64,000 nt of DNA from Betaproteobacteria bacterium SCN2 (GCA_008923285.1 WBSG01000004.1:62001-126000); one strand, 5' to 3'. Positions 8,426 to 17,601 are shown, numbered from the stretch's first letter. Made by a program: numbers and translations. Notes: generated from the letters alone by a model not told the origin.

Positions 8426-10237
8426 ATGAATCGCTATCCGCTCTGGAAATATCTTCTCATCGGCCTGCTGCTGGTGGTGGCCTTTCTGTACACACTGCCC
8501 AATTTTTACGGCGAAGTGCCCGCAGTGCAGGTCTCGCCGCTGAAAACCACGCAACAGGCTGACGAAGCCCTGCTGAAGCAGGCTGAAGCCGCCGTGCTGG
8601 CGGCGGGAGTCAAATCCGACAGCGCCTTCATCGACGGCAACAGCGTCAAGCTGCGCTTTGCCAGCGCCGACGAGCAGATCAAGGCCAAGGACGCGCTGCA
8701 GGCTGCCCTCGGCGACCGCAACACGGTGGCGCTCAACCTGCTGTCGGCTTCGCCGCAGTGGCTGACTTCCATCCGCGCGCTGCCCATGTACCTGGGCCTC
8801 GACCTTCGCGGCGGCGTCCACTTCCTGCTGCAAGTGGACATGAAGGCTGCGCTGGACAAGGCCGCCATCCGCACCCAGGGCGACATCCGCACCGAACTGC
8901 GCAACGGGAAAATCCGCTACAGCCGCATCGCGCGCGAGGGCAATCAGGTCGAGGTCAAGTTCTCCACCCGCGACCAGCGCGATGCCGCCATCCAGGCCCT
9001 GTCCCGCGCCTACCCCGACCTGAACCTGACCGGCCGCGACGGCGCCGAGGAATTCAGCATCGCCGTGACGCTGAAACCCGAGGCCGAGCGCCGCATCCAG
9101 GAATTCGCCGTCAAGCAGAACATCCAGACCCTGAGAAATCGCGTCAACGAACTGGGCGTGGCCGAGCCGGTGATCCAGCAGCAGGGCGTCGACCGCGTGG
9201 TGGTGCAGCTGCCCGGCGTGCAGGACACCGCCAAGGCCAAGGACATCCTCGGCCGCACCGCGACCCTGGAAATCCGCCTGGTCGACGAGGAAGGCGACGT
9301 CAATGCCGCTGCCGCCGGCCAGATCCCCTTCGGCGACGAGCTCTACCAGAGCCGCGACGGCTATCCCATCCTGGTGAAAAAGGACGTGGTGCTGACCGGC
9401 GACTCCATCACCGACGCCTCGCCCGGCTTCGACAACAACAACCGGCCGGCCGTGCACATCAACCTCGACGGCAAGGGCGCGCGCATCTTCAAGGATGTCA
9501 CGCGCGAGAACGTCGGCCGCCGCATGGCCATTCTGCTGATCGAGCACGGCCAGACCGAGGTCATCACCGCCCCCACCATCCAGGAAGAAATCGGCGGCGG
9601 CCGCGTGCAGATCACCGGCATGGATTCGCCGCAGGAGTCCTCCGACGTCGCCCTGCTGCTGCGCGCCGGCGCGCTCGCCGCGCCGATGACCATCGTCGAG
9701 GAGCGCACCGTCGGCCCCAGCATGGGCAAGGAGAACATCGCCAAGGGCTTCAATTCGAACAAGTGGGGCTTCGTCGCGGTCGTGCTGTTCATGATTTTCT
9801 ATTACCGCGTGTTTGGCGTGTTCTCTTCGCTGGCGCTCGCCGCCAACGGCCTCTTCCTGATCGCGCTGCTGTCCATGCTGCAGGCCACCCTGACCCTGCC
9901 CGGCCTCGCCGGTATCGCGCTCACGCTGGGCATGGCAATCGACGCCAACGTGCTGATCAACGAACGCGTCCGCGAGGAACTGAGGAACGGCGCCAGCCCG
10001 CAGGCCGCGATCCACGCCGGTTATGAGCGCGCCTGGGCCACCATTCTCGACTCCAACCTGACCACGCTGATCGCCGGCATCGCCCTGTTCTGGCTCGGTT
10101 CCGGCCCGGTGCGCGGCTTTGCCGTGGTGCTGTGTCTCGGCATCCTGACCTCCATGTTCAGCGCAGTGACGGTGTCGCGCGCCATGGTCAACCTGACCTA
10201 CGGCCGCAAGCCGCGCCTGTCGAAAGTCTCCATCTGA
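8426..10237 (+). CDS. secD: Protein translocase subunit SecD
   Basis: SecD (603 residues) pairs with SecF in the inner membrane and uses the proton gradient to finish export of preproteins from SecYEG. It has an N-terminal transmembrane helix (LLIGLLLVVAFLYTLPN), the periplasmic P1 ferredoxin-like domain with YLGLDLRGGVHFL, and five C-terminal membrane helices. The RND-type motif GMAIDANVLINERVREE lies in TM4 with the conserved Asp of the proton path. It is followed ten bases later by secF. The start lacks a clear Shine-Dalgarno because a hairpin repeat sits directly upstream. Confidence 0.97.
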   Translation: MNRYPLWKYLLIGLLLVVAFLYTLPNFYGEVPAVQVSPLKTTQQADEALLKQAEAAVLAAGVKSDSAFIDGNSVKLRFASADEQIKAKDALQAALGDRNTVALNLLSASPQWLTSIRALPMYLGLDLRGGVHFLLQVDMKAALDKAAIRTQGDIRTELRNGKIRYSRIAREGNQVEVKFSTRDQRDAAIQALSRAYPDLNLTGRDGAEEFSIAVTLKPEAERRIQEFAVKQNIQTLRNRVNELGVAEPVIQQQGVDRVVVQLPGVQDTAKAKDILGRTATLEIRLVDEEGDVNAAAAGQIPFGDELYQSRDGYPILVKKDVVLTGDSITDASPGFDNNNRPAVHINLDGKGARIFKDVTRENVGRRMAILLIEHGQTEVITAPTIQEEIGGGRVQITGMDSPQESSDVALLLRAGALAAPMTIVEERTVGPSMGKENIAKGFNSNKWGFVAVVLFMIFYYRVFGVFSSLALAANGLFLIALLSMLQATLTLPGLAGIALTLGMAIDANVLINERVREELRNGASPQAAIHAGYERAWATILDSNLTTLIAGIALFWLGSGPVRGFAVVLCLGILTSMFSAVTVSRAMVNLTYGRKPRLSKVSI

Positions 10238-10247
10238 GGACCGCAAG

Positions 10248-11195
10248 ATGATCCGTTTTTTCGATGTCGACCGCGTCATCCCGTTCATGCGCTACGGGAA
10301 GACCACCACGACCATTTCACTGGGCACCTTCATCTTCGCGGTGTGGGCGCTGTGGGCGTATGGCCTCAACCTGGGCGTGGACTTCACCGGCGGTACGGTG
10401 ATGGAAGTCAGCTACAGCCAGCCCGCGCAGCTCGACCAGATCCGCGGCTCGCTGGAGAGTACCGGCTTCAAGGAAGTCTCGGTGCAGAACTTTGGCACCT
10501 CGCGCGACGTGCTGGTTCGCCTGCCGGTCAGCAAATCGGCCAACGCAGCGCAGATCAGCGAACAGGTCATGGCCACGCTCAGGGCCAACAACCCTGATGT
10601 GGTGCTGAAGAAAGTCGATTTCGTCGGCCCCCAGGTCGGCAAGGAACTCTACGACAACGGCGCGCTGGCGCTGTTCGTGGTGGCGGTCGGCATCATGATC
10701 TATCTGGCGATCCGCTTCGAGTGGCGCTTCGCCGTGTCCGGCATGATCGCCAACGCCCACGACGTGGTCATCATCCTCGGCATGTTCGCCTTCTTCCAGT
10801 GGGAGTTCACCCTCACCGTGCTGGCCGGCATCCTCGCCATCCTCGGCTATTCGGTGAACGAATCCGTGGTAGTGTTCGACCGCATCCGCGAGAACATCCG
10901 CAAGATGCGCAAGGCCAGCATCCCCGACATCATCGACGCCTCCATCACCCAGACCTTCAGCCGCACCATCATCACCCACCTCTCCACCCAGATTGTCGTG
11001 CTGGCGATGTTCTTCTTCGGCGGCGAGGCGCTGCACAACTTTGCCCTGGCGCTGACCATCGGCATCATGTTCGGCATCTATTCCTCGGTGCTGGTGGCCT
11101 CGCCCCTGCTGCTGATGCTCGGCGTCAAGCGCGAGCACTTCCTGCGCGAAGACAAGCCCAAGGAAGGCGTGACGGCGGACGGGGCGCAGGTCTGA
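10248..11195 (+). CDS. secF: Protein translocase subunit SecF
   Basis: SecF (315 residues), the second half of the proton-driven SecDF complex. The N-terminus has a first membrane helix, then the family motif GLNLGVDFTGGTVMEV and the small periplasmic domain. The C-terminal membrane domain contains GYSVNESVVVFDRIRENIRK, equivalent to the SecD TM4 motif, and ITHLSTQIVVLAMFFFGG. The ATG is preceded by GAGGACCGCAAG. Together with yajC and secD it forms the standard operon. A hairpin repeat begins six bases after the stop. Confidence 0.97.
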   Translation: MIRFFDVDRVIPFMRYGKTTTTISLGTFIFAVWALWAYGLNLGVDFTGGTVMEVSYSQPAQLDQIRGSLESTGFKEVSVQNFGTSRDVLVRLPVSKSANAAQISEQVMATLRANNPDVVLKKVDFVGPQVGKELYDNGALALFVVAVGIMIYLAIRFEWRFAVSGMIANAHDVVIILGMFAFFQWEFTLTVLAGILAILGYSVNESVVVFDRIRENIRKMRKASIPDIIDASITQTFSRTIITHLSTQIVVLAMFFFGGEALHNFALALTIGIMFGIYSSVLVASPLLLMLGVKREHFLREDKPKEGVTADGAQV

Positions 11196-11200
11196 ACATC

Positions 11201-11302
11201 AGTGAAGGGGGAAGAGACCGCGCCGATGGCACTCAAGGGGGAAGGGTAAAACCTTCCGCCGCGCCGCTTCACACCCTTCCCCCATCTCCCTTCTCCCTTC
11301 AC
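11201..11302. repeat. Purine-armed intercistronic hairpin (type 1, copy B)
   Basis: Second copy of the element at 8321-8420, with the same GTGAAGGGGGAAG start, inner CGCGCC and AAGGGGGAAGGGTAAA. The right half CACCCTTCCCCC...CTCCCTTCACT is reverse-complementary to the start. It occupies the secF-dedA gap and ends six bases before the dedA start codon. Confidence 0.75.
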
Positions 11303-11308
11303 TAGGCC

Positions 11309-11905
11309 ATGCTGCACCAATTCATCGACTGGATTCTCGCCACTGTCCACGACTGGGGCTACCTGGGGATTTTCATCCTCATGGGCCTCGAATCCACCGT
11401 GCTGCCGGTGCCGAGCGAGGCGGTGCTGATCCCCGCCGGCTACCTCGCCCACCAGGGCAAGATGAGCTTCGAACTGATCGTGCTCGCCTCCACCTTCGGC
11501 AGCCTCGCCGGCGCCACGCTCAACTACGTGTTCGCGCTGTGGGTGGGCCGTCCCTTCCTCGAGCGCTGGGGCAGGTACTTCTTCGTGCGCCCCGAACTGC
11601 TGCACAAGACCGACGCCTTCTTCGAGAAACACGGCGCGATTTCAACCTTCACCGGACGCCTGATTCCCGGCATCCGCCACCTGATCTCCCTGCCCGCCGG
11701 CCTCACCCGCATGCACTATGGCAAGTTCGCCTTCTACACCTGCCTGGGCGCGGGCATCTGGTCGATCATCCTCACCGCCATGGGCTGGTACATCGGCGGC
11801 AACGAGGACCTGATCCGGCAGTATCTCAAGCAGATCACCGTCGGACTGATACTGCTCATCGGCGCCGGCATCGCGCTCTACTGGTGGTGGCAAAGGAAAA
11901 GCTGA
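11309..11905 (+). CDS. DedA/SNARE-associated family membrane protein
   Basis: A 198-residue DedA (VTT domain) protein with four to five membrane helices. Family motifs are FILMGLESTVLPVPSEAVLIPAGYLA near the N-terminus, GSLAGATLNYVFALWVGR, and TGRLIPGIRHLISLPAGLTRMHYGKF, where the Arg residues are those needed for DedA function in E. coli. Family members flip or recycle undecaprenyl phosphate or other lipids across the inner membrane and support envelope homeostasis; which lipid this one moves is unknown. The next gene (YchJ family) overlaps its 3' end. Confidence 0.92.
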   Translation: MLHQFIDWILATVHDWGYLGIFILMGLESTVLPVPSEAVLIPAGYLAHQGKMSFELIVLASTFGSLAGATLNYVFALWVGRPFLERWGRYFFVRPELLHKTDAFFEKHGAISTFTGRLIPGIRHLISLPAGLTRMHYGKFAFYTCLGAGIWSIILTAMGWYIGGNEDLIRQYLKQITVGLILLIGAGIALYWWWQRKS

Positions 11906-12291
11906 ACCCCTGTCCCTGCGGCAGCGGCAAATCCCTGTACGACTGCTGCGGGCGCTTTCTCGACGGCGGCGAACGCCCCGCCACGGCCGAGGCGCTGATG
12001 CGCTCCCGCTATACCGCCTTCGCGCTGGGCAATGCCGCTTATCTGCTGGCCAGCTGGCATGCGGCGACGCGGCCCGAGCGGCTCGATTTCGACAGCCAGC
12101 CGGCGCCGAAATGGATCGGGCTGAAAGTGCTGCGCCATGAACAACAGGACGCGACCCACGCCATCGTGGAATTTGCCGCGCGCTACAAGGTCAACGGCCG
12201 CGCCTTCAGGATGCGGGAAACCAGCCGCTTCGTGCAGGAAGACGGACGCTGGTATTACGTGGACGGCGATACGGCGGACGCTTCGTCCTGA
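11887..12291 (+). CDS. ychJ: YchJ family protein with N-terminal SEC-C zinc motif
   Basis: About 134 residues. The N-terminus NPCPCGSGKSLYDCCG is a SEC-C zinc-binding motif; the following AEALMRSRYTAFALGNAAYLLASWH and FAARYKVNGRAFRMRETSRFV are the YchJ/UPF0225 middle domain (NTF2-like). The most likely start is GTG at 11887 (or 11884), inside the end of dedA, so translation is probably coupled. The molecular role of YchJ proteins is not established; SEC-C motifs often mediate protein or ribosome contacts. Confidence 0.88.
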   Translation: MAKEKLNPCPCGSGKSLYDCCGRFLDGGERPATAEALMRSRYTAFALGNAAYLLASWHAATRPERLDFDSQPAPKWIGLKVLRHEQQDATHAIVEFAARYKVNGRAFRMRETSRFVQEDGRWYYVDGDTADASS

Positions 12292-12329
12292 TAGAATTCG
12301 ACCGCTCTAGCTCCCTGACAAACCCCATC

Positions 12330-12860
12330 ATGCAATCCGGACAAACCCGACTGAAACCCATTTCCACCCTGCTTTTCGGCAGCCGCTGGCTGCAACTGCC
12401 GCTATACCTCGGCCTCATCGTCGCGCAGGCCGTCTACGTCTACCTGTTCTGGGTGGAGCTTGGCCATCTGGTCATGGACACCCCGCACCTGACCGAAGAA
12501 AAGGTCATGCTCATGGTGCTGGGCCTGATCGACGTGGTGATGATTTCCAATCTGCTCATCATGGTCATCGTCGGCGGCTACGAGACTTTCGTTTCACGTC
12601 TCGGCCTCTCCGGCCACCCGGATGAGCCCGACTGGCTGTCCCACGTCAACGCCAACGTGCTCAAGGTCAAGCTCGCCACGGCCATCATCGGCATTTCCTC
12701 GATCCATCTGCTGAAGACCTTCATCAACGCCCACAACCTGGACGAGAAGACCATGCTCTGGCAGGTGGTCATCCACATGTCCTTCGTGCTGTCTGCCATC
12801 GGCATCGCCCTGATCGACAAGCTGATGGGCGGGCACGCCATCGTCGACGAAAAGCACTGA
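12330..12860 (+). CDS. yqhA: UPF0114 (YqhA) family membrane protein
   Basis: A 176-residue inner-membrane protein of the UPF0114 family. There are four hydrophobic segments: LYLGLIVAQAVYVYLFW, VMLMVLGLIDVVMISNLLIMVIVGGY, LATAIIGISSIHLLKTF and VVIHMSFVLSAIGIALIDK. The sequence GGYETFVSRL after the second segment is characteristic. No function is known for the family. It stands alone between ychJ and the minus-strand pdxJ block, and a degenerate hairpin repeat follows the stop. Confidence 0.88.
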   Translation: MQSGQTRLKPISTLLFGSRWLQLPLYLGLIVAQAVYVYLFWVELGHLVMDTPHLTEEKVMLMVLGLIDVVMISNLLIMVIVGGYETFVSRLGLSGHPDEPDWLSHVNANVLKVKLATAIIGISSIHLLKTFINAHNLDEKTMLWQVVIHMSFVLSAIGIALIDKLMGGHAIVDEKH

Positions 12861-12863
12861 TCT

Positions 12864-12958
12864 TTAGCCACGGTATTCGCAGAGAGCGCCGGGGAAAGCA
12901 GAGCAAAACTCCACGTCCTCAGCGAACTCTGCGGTCAGGTTTTTCTGGGTTCTGCTGC
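12864..12958. repeat. Degenerate GCAGAG-type intergenic hairpin
   Basis: Left half CACGGTATTCGCAGAGAG and GGAAAGCAGAGC, right half CAGCGAACTCTGCGGTCAGG, form an eroded inverted repeat between the convergent UPF0114 and pdxJ genes. It resembles the better preserved CACAGAG hairpin at 61377-61430. Confidence 0.45.
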
Positions 12959-12983
12959 CGCCTGGGCGTCGACAGCAGAGGTG

Positions 12984-13718
12984 CTAGACCCGGCGCGCCG
13001 CCGCCTCCACCATCAGCCGCTTCATTTCCGCAACTGCCGGCTGCCAGCCGGTGAACAGCGCCTGCGCGACGATGGCATGGCCGATGTTGAGTTCGTGCAC
13101 GCCGGAGATGGCGGCGATCGGCTGCACGTTGTGGTAGGTCAGGCCGTGGCCGGCGTTGACCGTCAGCCCCAGGCCGAGGCCGTAGGCGACCGCCTTGCGG
13201 ATGCGGTCGAGTTCGTGATGCTTGGCGACGGGGTCTTCCAGATCGGCATAGTGGCCGGTGTGGATTTCCACCACCGGCGCCCCGCATTCGCGCGCGGCCT
13301 CCAGTTGCTTCTTGTCGGCATCGATGAACAGCGACACGCGGATGCCGGCTTCCTTCATCTGCGCGCAGGCGTCACGGATTTTCCCGATTTGCGCAGCGAC
13401 GTCGAGCCCGCCCTCGGTGGTCAGTTCCTCGCGCTTTTCCGGCACCAGGCACACGTCCTGCGGCTTCACGCGGGCGGCGATCGCCAGCATCTCCGGCGTC
13501 ACCGCCATTTCCAGGTTCATCTTGGTCTTCAGCACGCGGCGCAGGATGTCGACGTCCTCGTCCTGTATATGGCGGCGATCTTCGCGCAAGTGCAGGGTGA
13601 TGCTGTCCGCGCCCGCGGTTTCCGCCTGCAATGCGGCTTCCACCACGCTGGGGTAGCGGGTCTTGCGCGCCTGGCGCAGGGTGGCGATATGGTCGATATT
13701 GACGCCGAGGTAAATCAT
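12984..13718 (-). CDS. pdxJ: Pyridoxine 5'-phosphate synthase
   Basis: PdxJ condenses 3-amino-2-oxopropyl phosphate with deoxyxylulose 5-phosphate to give pyridoxine phosphate in the DXP-dependent vitamin B6 route. The 244-residue TIM barrel begins [15 protein letters not shown] (phosphate/substrate loop) and continues with [29 protein letters not shown] and the C-terminal [12 protein letters not shown] type block (here [15 protein letters not shown]). It is last in a minus-strand block after recO. In many betaproteobacteria acpS follows pdxJ directly; here there is only a hairpin and the convergent UPF0114 gene. Confidence 0.97.
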   Translation of the reverse strand: MIYLGVNIDHIATLRQARKTRYPSVVEAALQAETAGADSITLHLREDRRHIQDEDVDILRRVLKTKMNLEMAVTPEMLAIAARVKPQDVCLVPEKREELTTEGGLDVAAQIGKIRDACAQMKEAGIRVSLFIDADKKQLEAARECGAPVVEIHTGHYADLEDPVAKHHELDRIRKAVAYGLGLGLTVNAGHGLTYHNVQPIAAISGVHELNIGHAIVAQALFTGWQPAVAEMKRLMVEAAARRV

Positions 13719-13763
13719 GCAAGCAACCTGTCAGTTAAAAAAACAAATCAAACGCAATTCACA

Positions 13764-13838
13764 GGAAGGCAAGGGAGGAACGGGAGGAAATCCATAATCA
13801 ATATCTGCTTTACTCCCTCACCTCCCTTACCTCCTTGT
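13764..13838. repeat. Purine-armed intercistronic hairpin (type 2, copy C)
   Basis: Left arm AAGGCAAGGGAGGAACGGGAGG, right arm CTCCCTCACCTCCCTTACCTCCTT, between recO and pdxJ. Read on the minus strand, AGGTGAGGGAGTAAAGCAGA matches copy D at 14644-14712 (AGGTAAGGGAGTAATGCCAGA), so the two are related elements in opposite orientation. Confidence 0.65.
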
Positions 13839-13872
13839 TATAAGGTTTTTTCTCCGCCCGCGTTCGATCTTC

Positions 13873-14595
13873 TTACTTCTCGATCAATTCCTTCAGCATC
13901 TGCCGAGTATAAAGCGGCTTGCCGCCCAGATGGTGGTTGATGAGGGCGCGCATGAGCTGCTTGGCTTCGGCGCGGGTCGATGGCGAATCGAAGCGGTCCT
14001 GGTCCATGTCCAGCAGGGTGCGTCCCGACACCGGGATGCCGATGCCGCCACTCTTGCCCGCGTAGGGCCCGCGCTCGGGCACGAAGTAGTAGGCCTGTTC
14101 TTCCCGTACCGGCTGCGCAGTCTCCGCCTCTTCGTGGAACGTGGCGGCATAGCCGATTTCCGACAGCAGGTGGCGCTCGAAACGACGCAGTATGCGTTCG
14201 AGGCTATTGTCGGCTGGCTGCGACAGCTCACCCAACGTGGCCTGGTAGTAGTCGAACAGGGCTTCGTGCGGATCGTCGCGCGCCAGCAATTTCAGCAGCA
14301 GCTCGTTGAGGTAGAAGCCGCACAACAATGGCATGCCTGAAAGCGGCGCCAGTCCGCCCTGCCACTCGGCACCGTGCAGGGTGCGCACCTCGCCCTTGCC
14401 GAACCAGGACAGCAGGAGCGGCGTGAACGGCTGCACCTGGCCACGCAGCGCGGAACGCGGGCGCCTAGCCCCGCGCGCAACCAGCGCCATGCGCCCGTGT
14501 TGGCGGGTGAACACCTCGACCACCAGCGAAGTCTCGCGGAAGGGATAGCTGTGCAGGACGAAGCCGGGTTCGTTGTCGATGCGGGCCTGGGCCAT
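13873..14595 (-). CDS. recO: DNA repair protein RecO
   Basis: RecO (240 residues) loads RecA onto SSB-coated single-stranded DNA with RecR in the RecFOR pathway. The N-terminal OB-fold is recognisable: GFVLHSYPFRETSLVVEVFTRQHGRMALVARGARR. It is followed by the helical domain GFYLNELLLKLLARDDPHEALFDYY and RILRRFERHLLSEIGY. The zinc cysteines seen in some RecO proteins are absent. It lies between era and pdxJ, the conserved betaproteobacterial order, with hairpin repeats in both flanking gaps. Confidence 0.94.
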   Translation of the reverse strand: MAQARIDNEPGFVLHSYPFRETSLVVEVFTRQHGRMALVARGARRPRSALRGQVQPFTPLLLSWFGKGEVRTLHGAEWQGGLAPLSGMPLLCGFYLNELLLKLLARDDPHEALFDYYQATLGELSQPADNSLERILRRFERHLLSEIGYAATFHEEAETAQPVREEQAYYFVPERGPYAGKSGGIGIPVSGRTLLDMDQDRFDSPSTRAEAKQLMRALINHHLGGKPLYTRQMLKELIEK

Positions 14596-14608
14596 GAATC
14601 AGAATCGA

Positions 14609-14737
14609 ATGCAGTGACGCGGAGGCGAAGAGAGAAATTCGGCAACAGGGAGGTTAAGAGAGGTAAGGGAGTAATGCCAGATTTCCTCTCTTATCCTCCC
14701 ATTCCTCCCTGTAAGCACTTTAAGGTTTTCACTGCAT
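14609..14737. repeat. Nested intercistronic hairpin (type 2, copy D)
   Basis: The inner imperfect hairpin at 14644-14712 has arms ACAGGGAGGTTAAGAGAGG and CCTCTCTTAT...TCCTCCCTGT. An outer perfect 9-bp inverted repeat ATGCAGTGA (14609-14617) / TCACTGCAT (14729-14737) encloses it. It fills the gap between era and recO and shares its core with the copy at 13764-13838. Confidence 0.7.
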
Positions 14738-14762
14738 CGCTGCGTCTCTGTGTTCATCGTCA

Positions 14763-15650
14763 TTACTCGATACCGAGCGACTTCAGCGTCCTCACGTCGT
14801 CCGCCCAGCCGCCCTTGACCTTGACCCAGACCTCCAGATAAACCTTGGCGTCGAAGGCTTTTTCCATGTCCAGGCGCGCCTGGGTGGAAATGGCCTTGAG
14901 CTTCTCGCCGCTCTTGCCGATGACGATGGCCTTCTGGCTGTCGCGGTCGACCAGGATGGTGGCGAAGATGCGGCGCAGATTGCCCTCTTCCTCGAATTTG
15001 TCGATGACCACCGCGGTGGCATAGGGGATTTCGTCGCCGCACAGGCGGAACAGCTTTTCGCGCACGAGTTCCGCCGCCAGCACGCGCTCGCTCTGGTCGG
15101 TGACATCGTTCTCGCCGTAAAGCGCCTCGCCTTCCGGCAGGTGCCCGGCGAGGGTCTTCAGCAGTTGCTCCAGTCCCGTGCCGTGCTTGGCCGAAACCGG
15201 CACGATTTCGGTGAAGGCATGCTCGGCCGCGACTTTCTGCAGGTACTCCAGCATGGCGGCGGGGGCCTTGAGCTCGTCCTGCTTGTTCACCACCAGCAGC
15301 ACCGGGCGGTCATCCGGCAGCAGCTTCATGACCTGGCGGTCGCCCTGGTTGAGGCGGCCGGCTTCCACCAGCATGAGCACGGCATCGACATCGGCCAGGG
15401 TCAGCCTCACGCTGCGATTGAGGGCGGTGTTCAGCTTGCCGCCGTGGCGCGTCTGGAAACCGGGCGTGTCGACGAAGACAAACTGCACCTCCGGGTCGGT
15501 GCGGATGCCGAGCACCCGGTGCCGCGTGGTCTGCGCCTTGCGCGAGGTAATGCTGACCTTCTGCCCGACCAGCTTGTTGAGCAGCGTGGACTTGCCGACG
15601 TTGGGCCGGCCGACGATGGCGATGAAGCCGGCGCGATGCGGGCCGCTCAT
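14763..15650 (-). CDS. era: Ribosome-maturation GTPase Era
   Basis: Era (295 residues) binds the 3' end of 16S rRNA and helps assemble the 30S subunit. The G motifs are complete: G1 [10 protein letters not shown]2 region [10 protein letters not shown]3 DTPG and G4 NKQD. The C-terminal KH domain contains [34 protein letters not shown], which binds the 3' end of 16S rRNA. The start at 15650 overlaps the rnc stop by four bases (ATGA), the classical rnc-era coupling. Confidence 0.97.
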   Translation of the reverse strand: MSGPHRAGFIAIVGRPNVGKSTLLNKLVGQKVSITSRKAQTTRHRVLGIRTDPEVQFVFVDTPGFQTRHGGKLNTALNRSVRLTLADVDAVLMLVEAGRLNQGDRQVMKLLPDDRPVLLVVNKQDELKAPAAMLEYLQKVAAEHAFTEIVPVSAKHGTGLEQLLKTLAGHLPEGEALYGENDVTDQSERVLAAELVREKLFRLCGDEIPYATAVVIDKFEEEGNLRRIFATILVDRDSQKAIVIGKSGEKLKAISTQARLDMEKAFDAKVYLEVWVKVKGGWADDVRTLKSLGIE

Positions 15651-16330
15651 TTGATCTCGCCCACCTGCTTGAGCACGGCAAGCGCGGCTTCCTGCTCGGC
15701 CGCGCGGCGGCTCCGGCCCTGGCCCTGGGTGGTGATGCCCAGCGCGGGGATATGGCAGGCGACCACGAAGATCTGGTCGTGCGCCTCGCCGCGGGTGCCG
15801 CTCAACTGGTAGTCGGGCAGCGCATGGCGCTTGCCCTGCAGCCATTCCTGCAGGCGGGTCTTGGCATCCTTGCCGGAAGCGTTGGGGTCGATGCCGGCGA
15901 TGGCCGGTTCAAACTGGCGCAGCACCGCCGCCTGCGCCGCATCGAACCCGGCATCGAGAAAAACCGCGCCGAAAATCGACTCCAGGGTATCCGCCAGGAT
16001 CGAGGGGCGACGGAAACCGCCACTTTTCAGTTCGCCCTCGCCCAGCCGCAGGTATTCGCCGAGCTTCAGGCGCACGGCGATTTCGGCCAGCGTGTCCTGC
16101 TTGACCAGATTGGCACGCATGCGCGACAGCGTGCCTTCGGGCAGATTGGGGAAAGTGTCGTAAAGCGCCTTGGCGATGGTGCAGTTGAGCACCGAGTCGC
16201 CGAGGAATTCCAGGCGCTCGTTGTGCTGCGCGCCGTAGCTTCGGTGCGTGAGAGCCTGCCTGAGCAGGCCTTCCTGGCGGAAGGCATGCCCCAGGGTGGT
16301 ACTCAGGCGGGCAAGCGGATCGTTCGACAA
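15647..16330 (-). CDS. rnc: Ribonuclease III
   Basis: RNase III cleaves double-stranded RNA, including rRNA precursors. The 227-residue protein has the catalytic signature [12 protein letters not shown] with acidic residues, the second acidic cluster [14 protein letters not shown], and a C-terminal dsRNA-binding domain ([20 protein letters not shown] ... [18 protein letters not shown]). The best start is TTG at 16330, two bases after the stop of the upstream DUF4845 gene. This gives the usual family length of about 226; extension further upstream would overlap that gene. Confidence 0.95.
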   Translation of the reverse strand: MSNDPLARLSTTLGHAFRQEGLLRQALTHRSYGAQHNERLEFLGDSVLNCTIAKALYDTFPNLPEGTLSRMRANLVKQDTLAEIAVRLKLGEYLRLGEGELKSGGFRRPSILADTLESIFGAVFLDAGFDAAQAAVLRQFEPAIAGIDPNASGKDAKTRLQEWLQGKRHALPDYQLSGTRGEAHDQIFVVACHIPALGITTQGQGRSRRAAEQEAALAVLKQVGEIK

Positions 16331-16331
16331 G

Positions 16332-16718
16332 CTATTGCGCAACCTCGGTTTTGCTGCTGCCGGAGACGGCGGAAAAATCCGCCAGCAGGCTGAGATTTCC
16401 GGCCAGTGGCGCCTGGAACGAGTATTCGACGGACACCACCGTCCTGCCGTTTTCACGGCTGATCCTGAGATCGGAAGCACTCACTGCCGAGATGTTGTCG
16501 ATCGTGGCCCTGCGCGTGAAGCGTTCGCGGATTTGCGCGTTGCTCATGCCATTGACGTTCGCTTCATCGCCGAGGTCATTGATGACTTTCTTGAGCGTCA
16601 GGAACTCGGTATAGGCCGGCACCAGCTTCATGGCCACCAGCGCCGCGAACACAATGACGATACCCCACAGCAGGATGCCTATCGTGGTCACCCCGCGCTG
16701 CTGCAAGCGGTCAATCAT
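16332..16718 (-). CDS. DUF4845 single-pass membrane protein
   Basis: A 128-residue protein with one N-terminal membrane helix ([26 protein letters not shown]) and a small extracytoplasmic domain containing [25 protein letters not shown]. This is the DUF4845 protein regularly found between lepB and rnc in betaproteobacteria. Pilin-like N-termini have been noted for similar proteins, but no function is known. It is co-directional with lepB, 9 bases downstream of its stop, and its own stop nearly touches the rnc start. Confidence 0.9.
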   Translation of the reverse strand: MIDRLQQRGVTTIGILLWGIVIVFAALVAMKLVPAYTEFLTLKKVINDLGDEANVNGMSNAQIRERFTRRATIDNISAVSASDLRISRENGRTVVSVEYSFQAPLAGNLSLLADFSAVSGSSKTEVAQ

Positions 16719-16727
16719 GCTGCCTCC

Positions 16728-17600
16728 TCATTTTATCGTCGTGCCTATGCGCTTGAAATCGCCAAAGTTCATCCAGATGAAGAAGGCCTTGCCGACGATG
16801 TTCCGGTCCGGCACGAAGCCCCAGTAACGACTGTCGTTGCTGCCGTCGCGGTTGTCGCCCATCATGAAGTAATGCCCTTCCGGCACGCGGCAGGCAAAGC
16901 CGTCTTCATTGTAGGTGCAGTTTTCCTGATATGGGAAGGTCTTGAGCTGATCCTGGAGGAAACCGGGTATGCCCGGGATGGTCATGGCAGTATGCTCGTG
17001 TTCGCCGAGTTTTTCCTGGTAGACGATGCCGGTGACGTAGTTGAGGCCGCCAGTCTCGAAGCTGAAGGTGCCATTCTCGCGATACGCCAGCGGCTGGCCA
17101 TTGATGGACAGGCGCTTGTCGCGGTATTCGACCAGATCGCCGGGCACGCCGACGATACGCTTGATGTAGTCGATGGAGGGATCTTCCGGAAAATGGAACA
17201 CCATCACCTCTCCGCGCTGCGGTTGGTTGACGTCAATGATCTTCCTGTCCGCCACCGGCAGGCGGATGCCGTAGGTGTACTTGTTGACCAGGATGAAGTC
17301 GCCGGCCAGCAGCGTCGGCATCATCGAGCCTGAGGGAATGCGGAAGGGCTCGACCAGGAATGATCGCAGCAGGAACACCAGCAGGATCACGGGGAACAGG
17401 CTGACCGAATACTCGACGCCGGGCGTGCGCGCCTCGTCCTTGCCGCGTTTCTTCGACAGCACGAACCTGTCCCACAGCCAGATGGCGCCGGTAATGACGG
17501 TAGCGAGCAGCAGCAGCAGCGGCAGGCTGACCACGCCGTTGAACACCAGCCCAATGCCCGCAATCAGCAGGGCGAGCAGGAAGATCGAGAGCGCGTCCAT
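16728..17600 (-). CDS. lepB: Signal peptidase I
   Basis: Signal peptidase I (290 residues) cleaves signal peptides of exported proteins at the outer face of the inner membrane. Two membrane helices lie within residues 1-45 and 70-85. Box B FRIPSGSMMPTLLAGD contains the nucleophile Ser92, and YIKRIVGVPGD the general base Lys147. Box E GHYFMMGDNRDGSNDSRYWG is intact. It is directly behind lepA (one base between stop and start), the conserved lepA-lepB arrangement. Confidence 0.97.
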   Translation of the reverse strand: MDALSIFLLALLIAGIGLVFNGVVSLPLLLLLATVITGAIWLWDRFVLSKKRGKDEARTPGVEYSVSLFPVILLVFLLRSFLVEPFRIPSGSMMPTLLAGDFILVNKYTYGIRLPVADRKIIDVNQPQRGEVMVFHFPEDPSIDYIKRIVGVPGDLVEYRDKRLSINGQPLAYRENGTFSFETGGLNYVTGIVYQEKLGEHEHTAMTIPGIPGFLQDQLKTFPYQENCTYNEDGFACRVPEGHYFMMGDNRDGSNDSRYWGFVPDRNIVGKAFFIWMNFGDFKRIGTTIK

Positions 17601-17601
17601 G

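Noticed and set aside
8420-10288. Open frame of 622 codons on the minus strand opposite secD
   Set aside because: It is an antisense artefact of GC-rich codon use; the plus strand encodes a complete SecD, and the antisense translation is His/Gly/Asp-rich without motifs.
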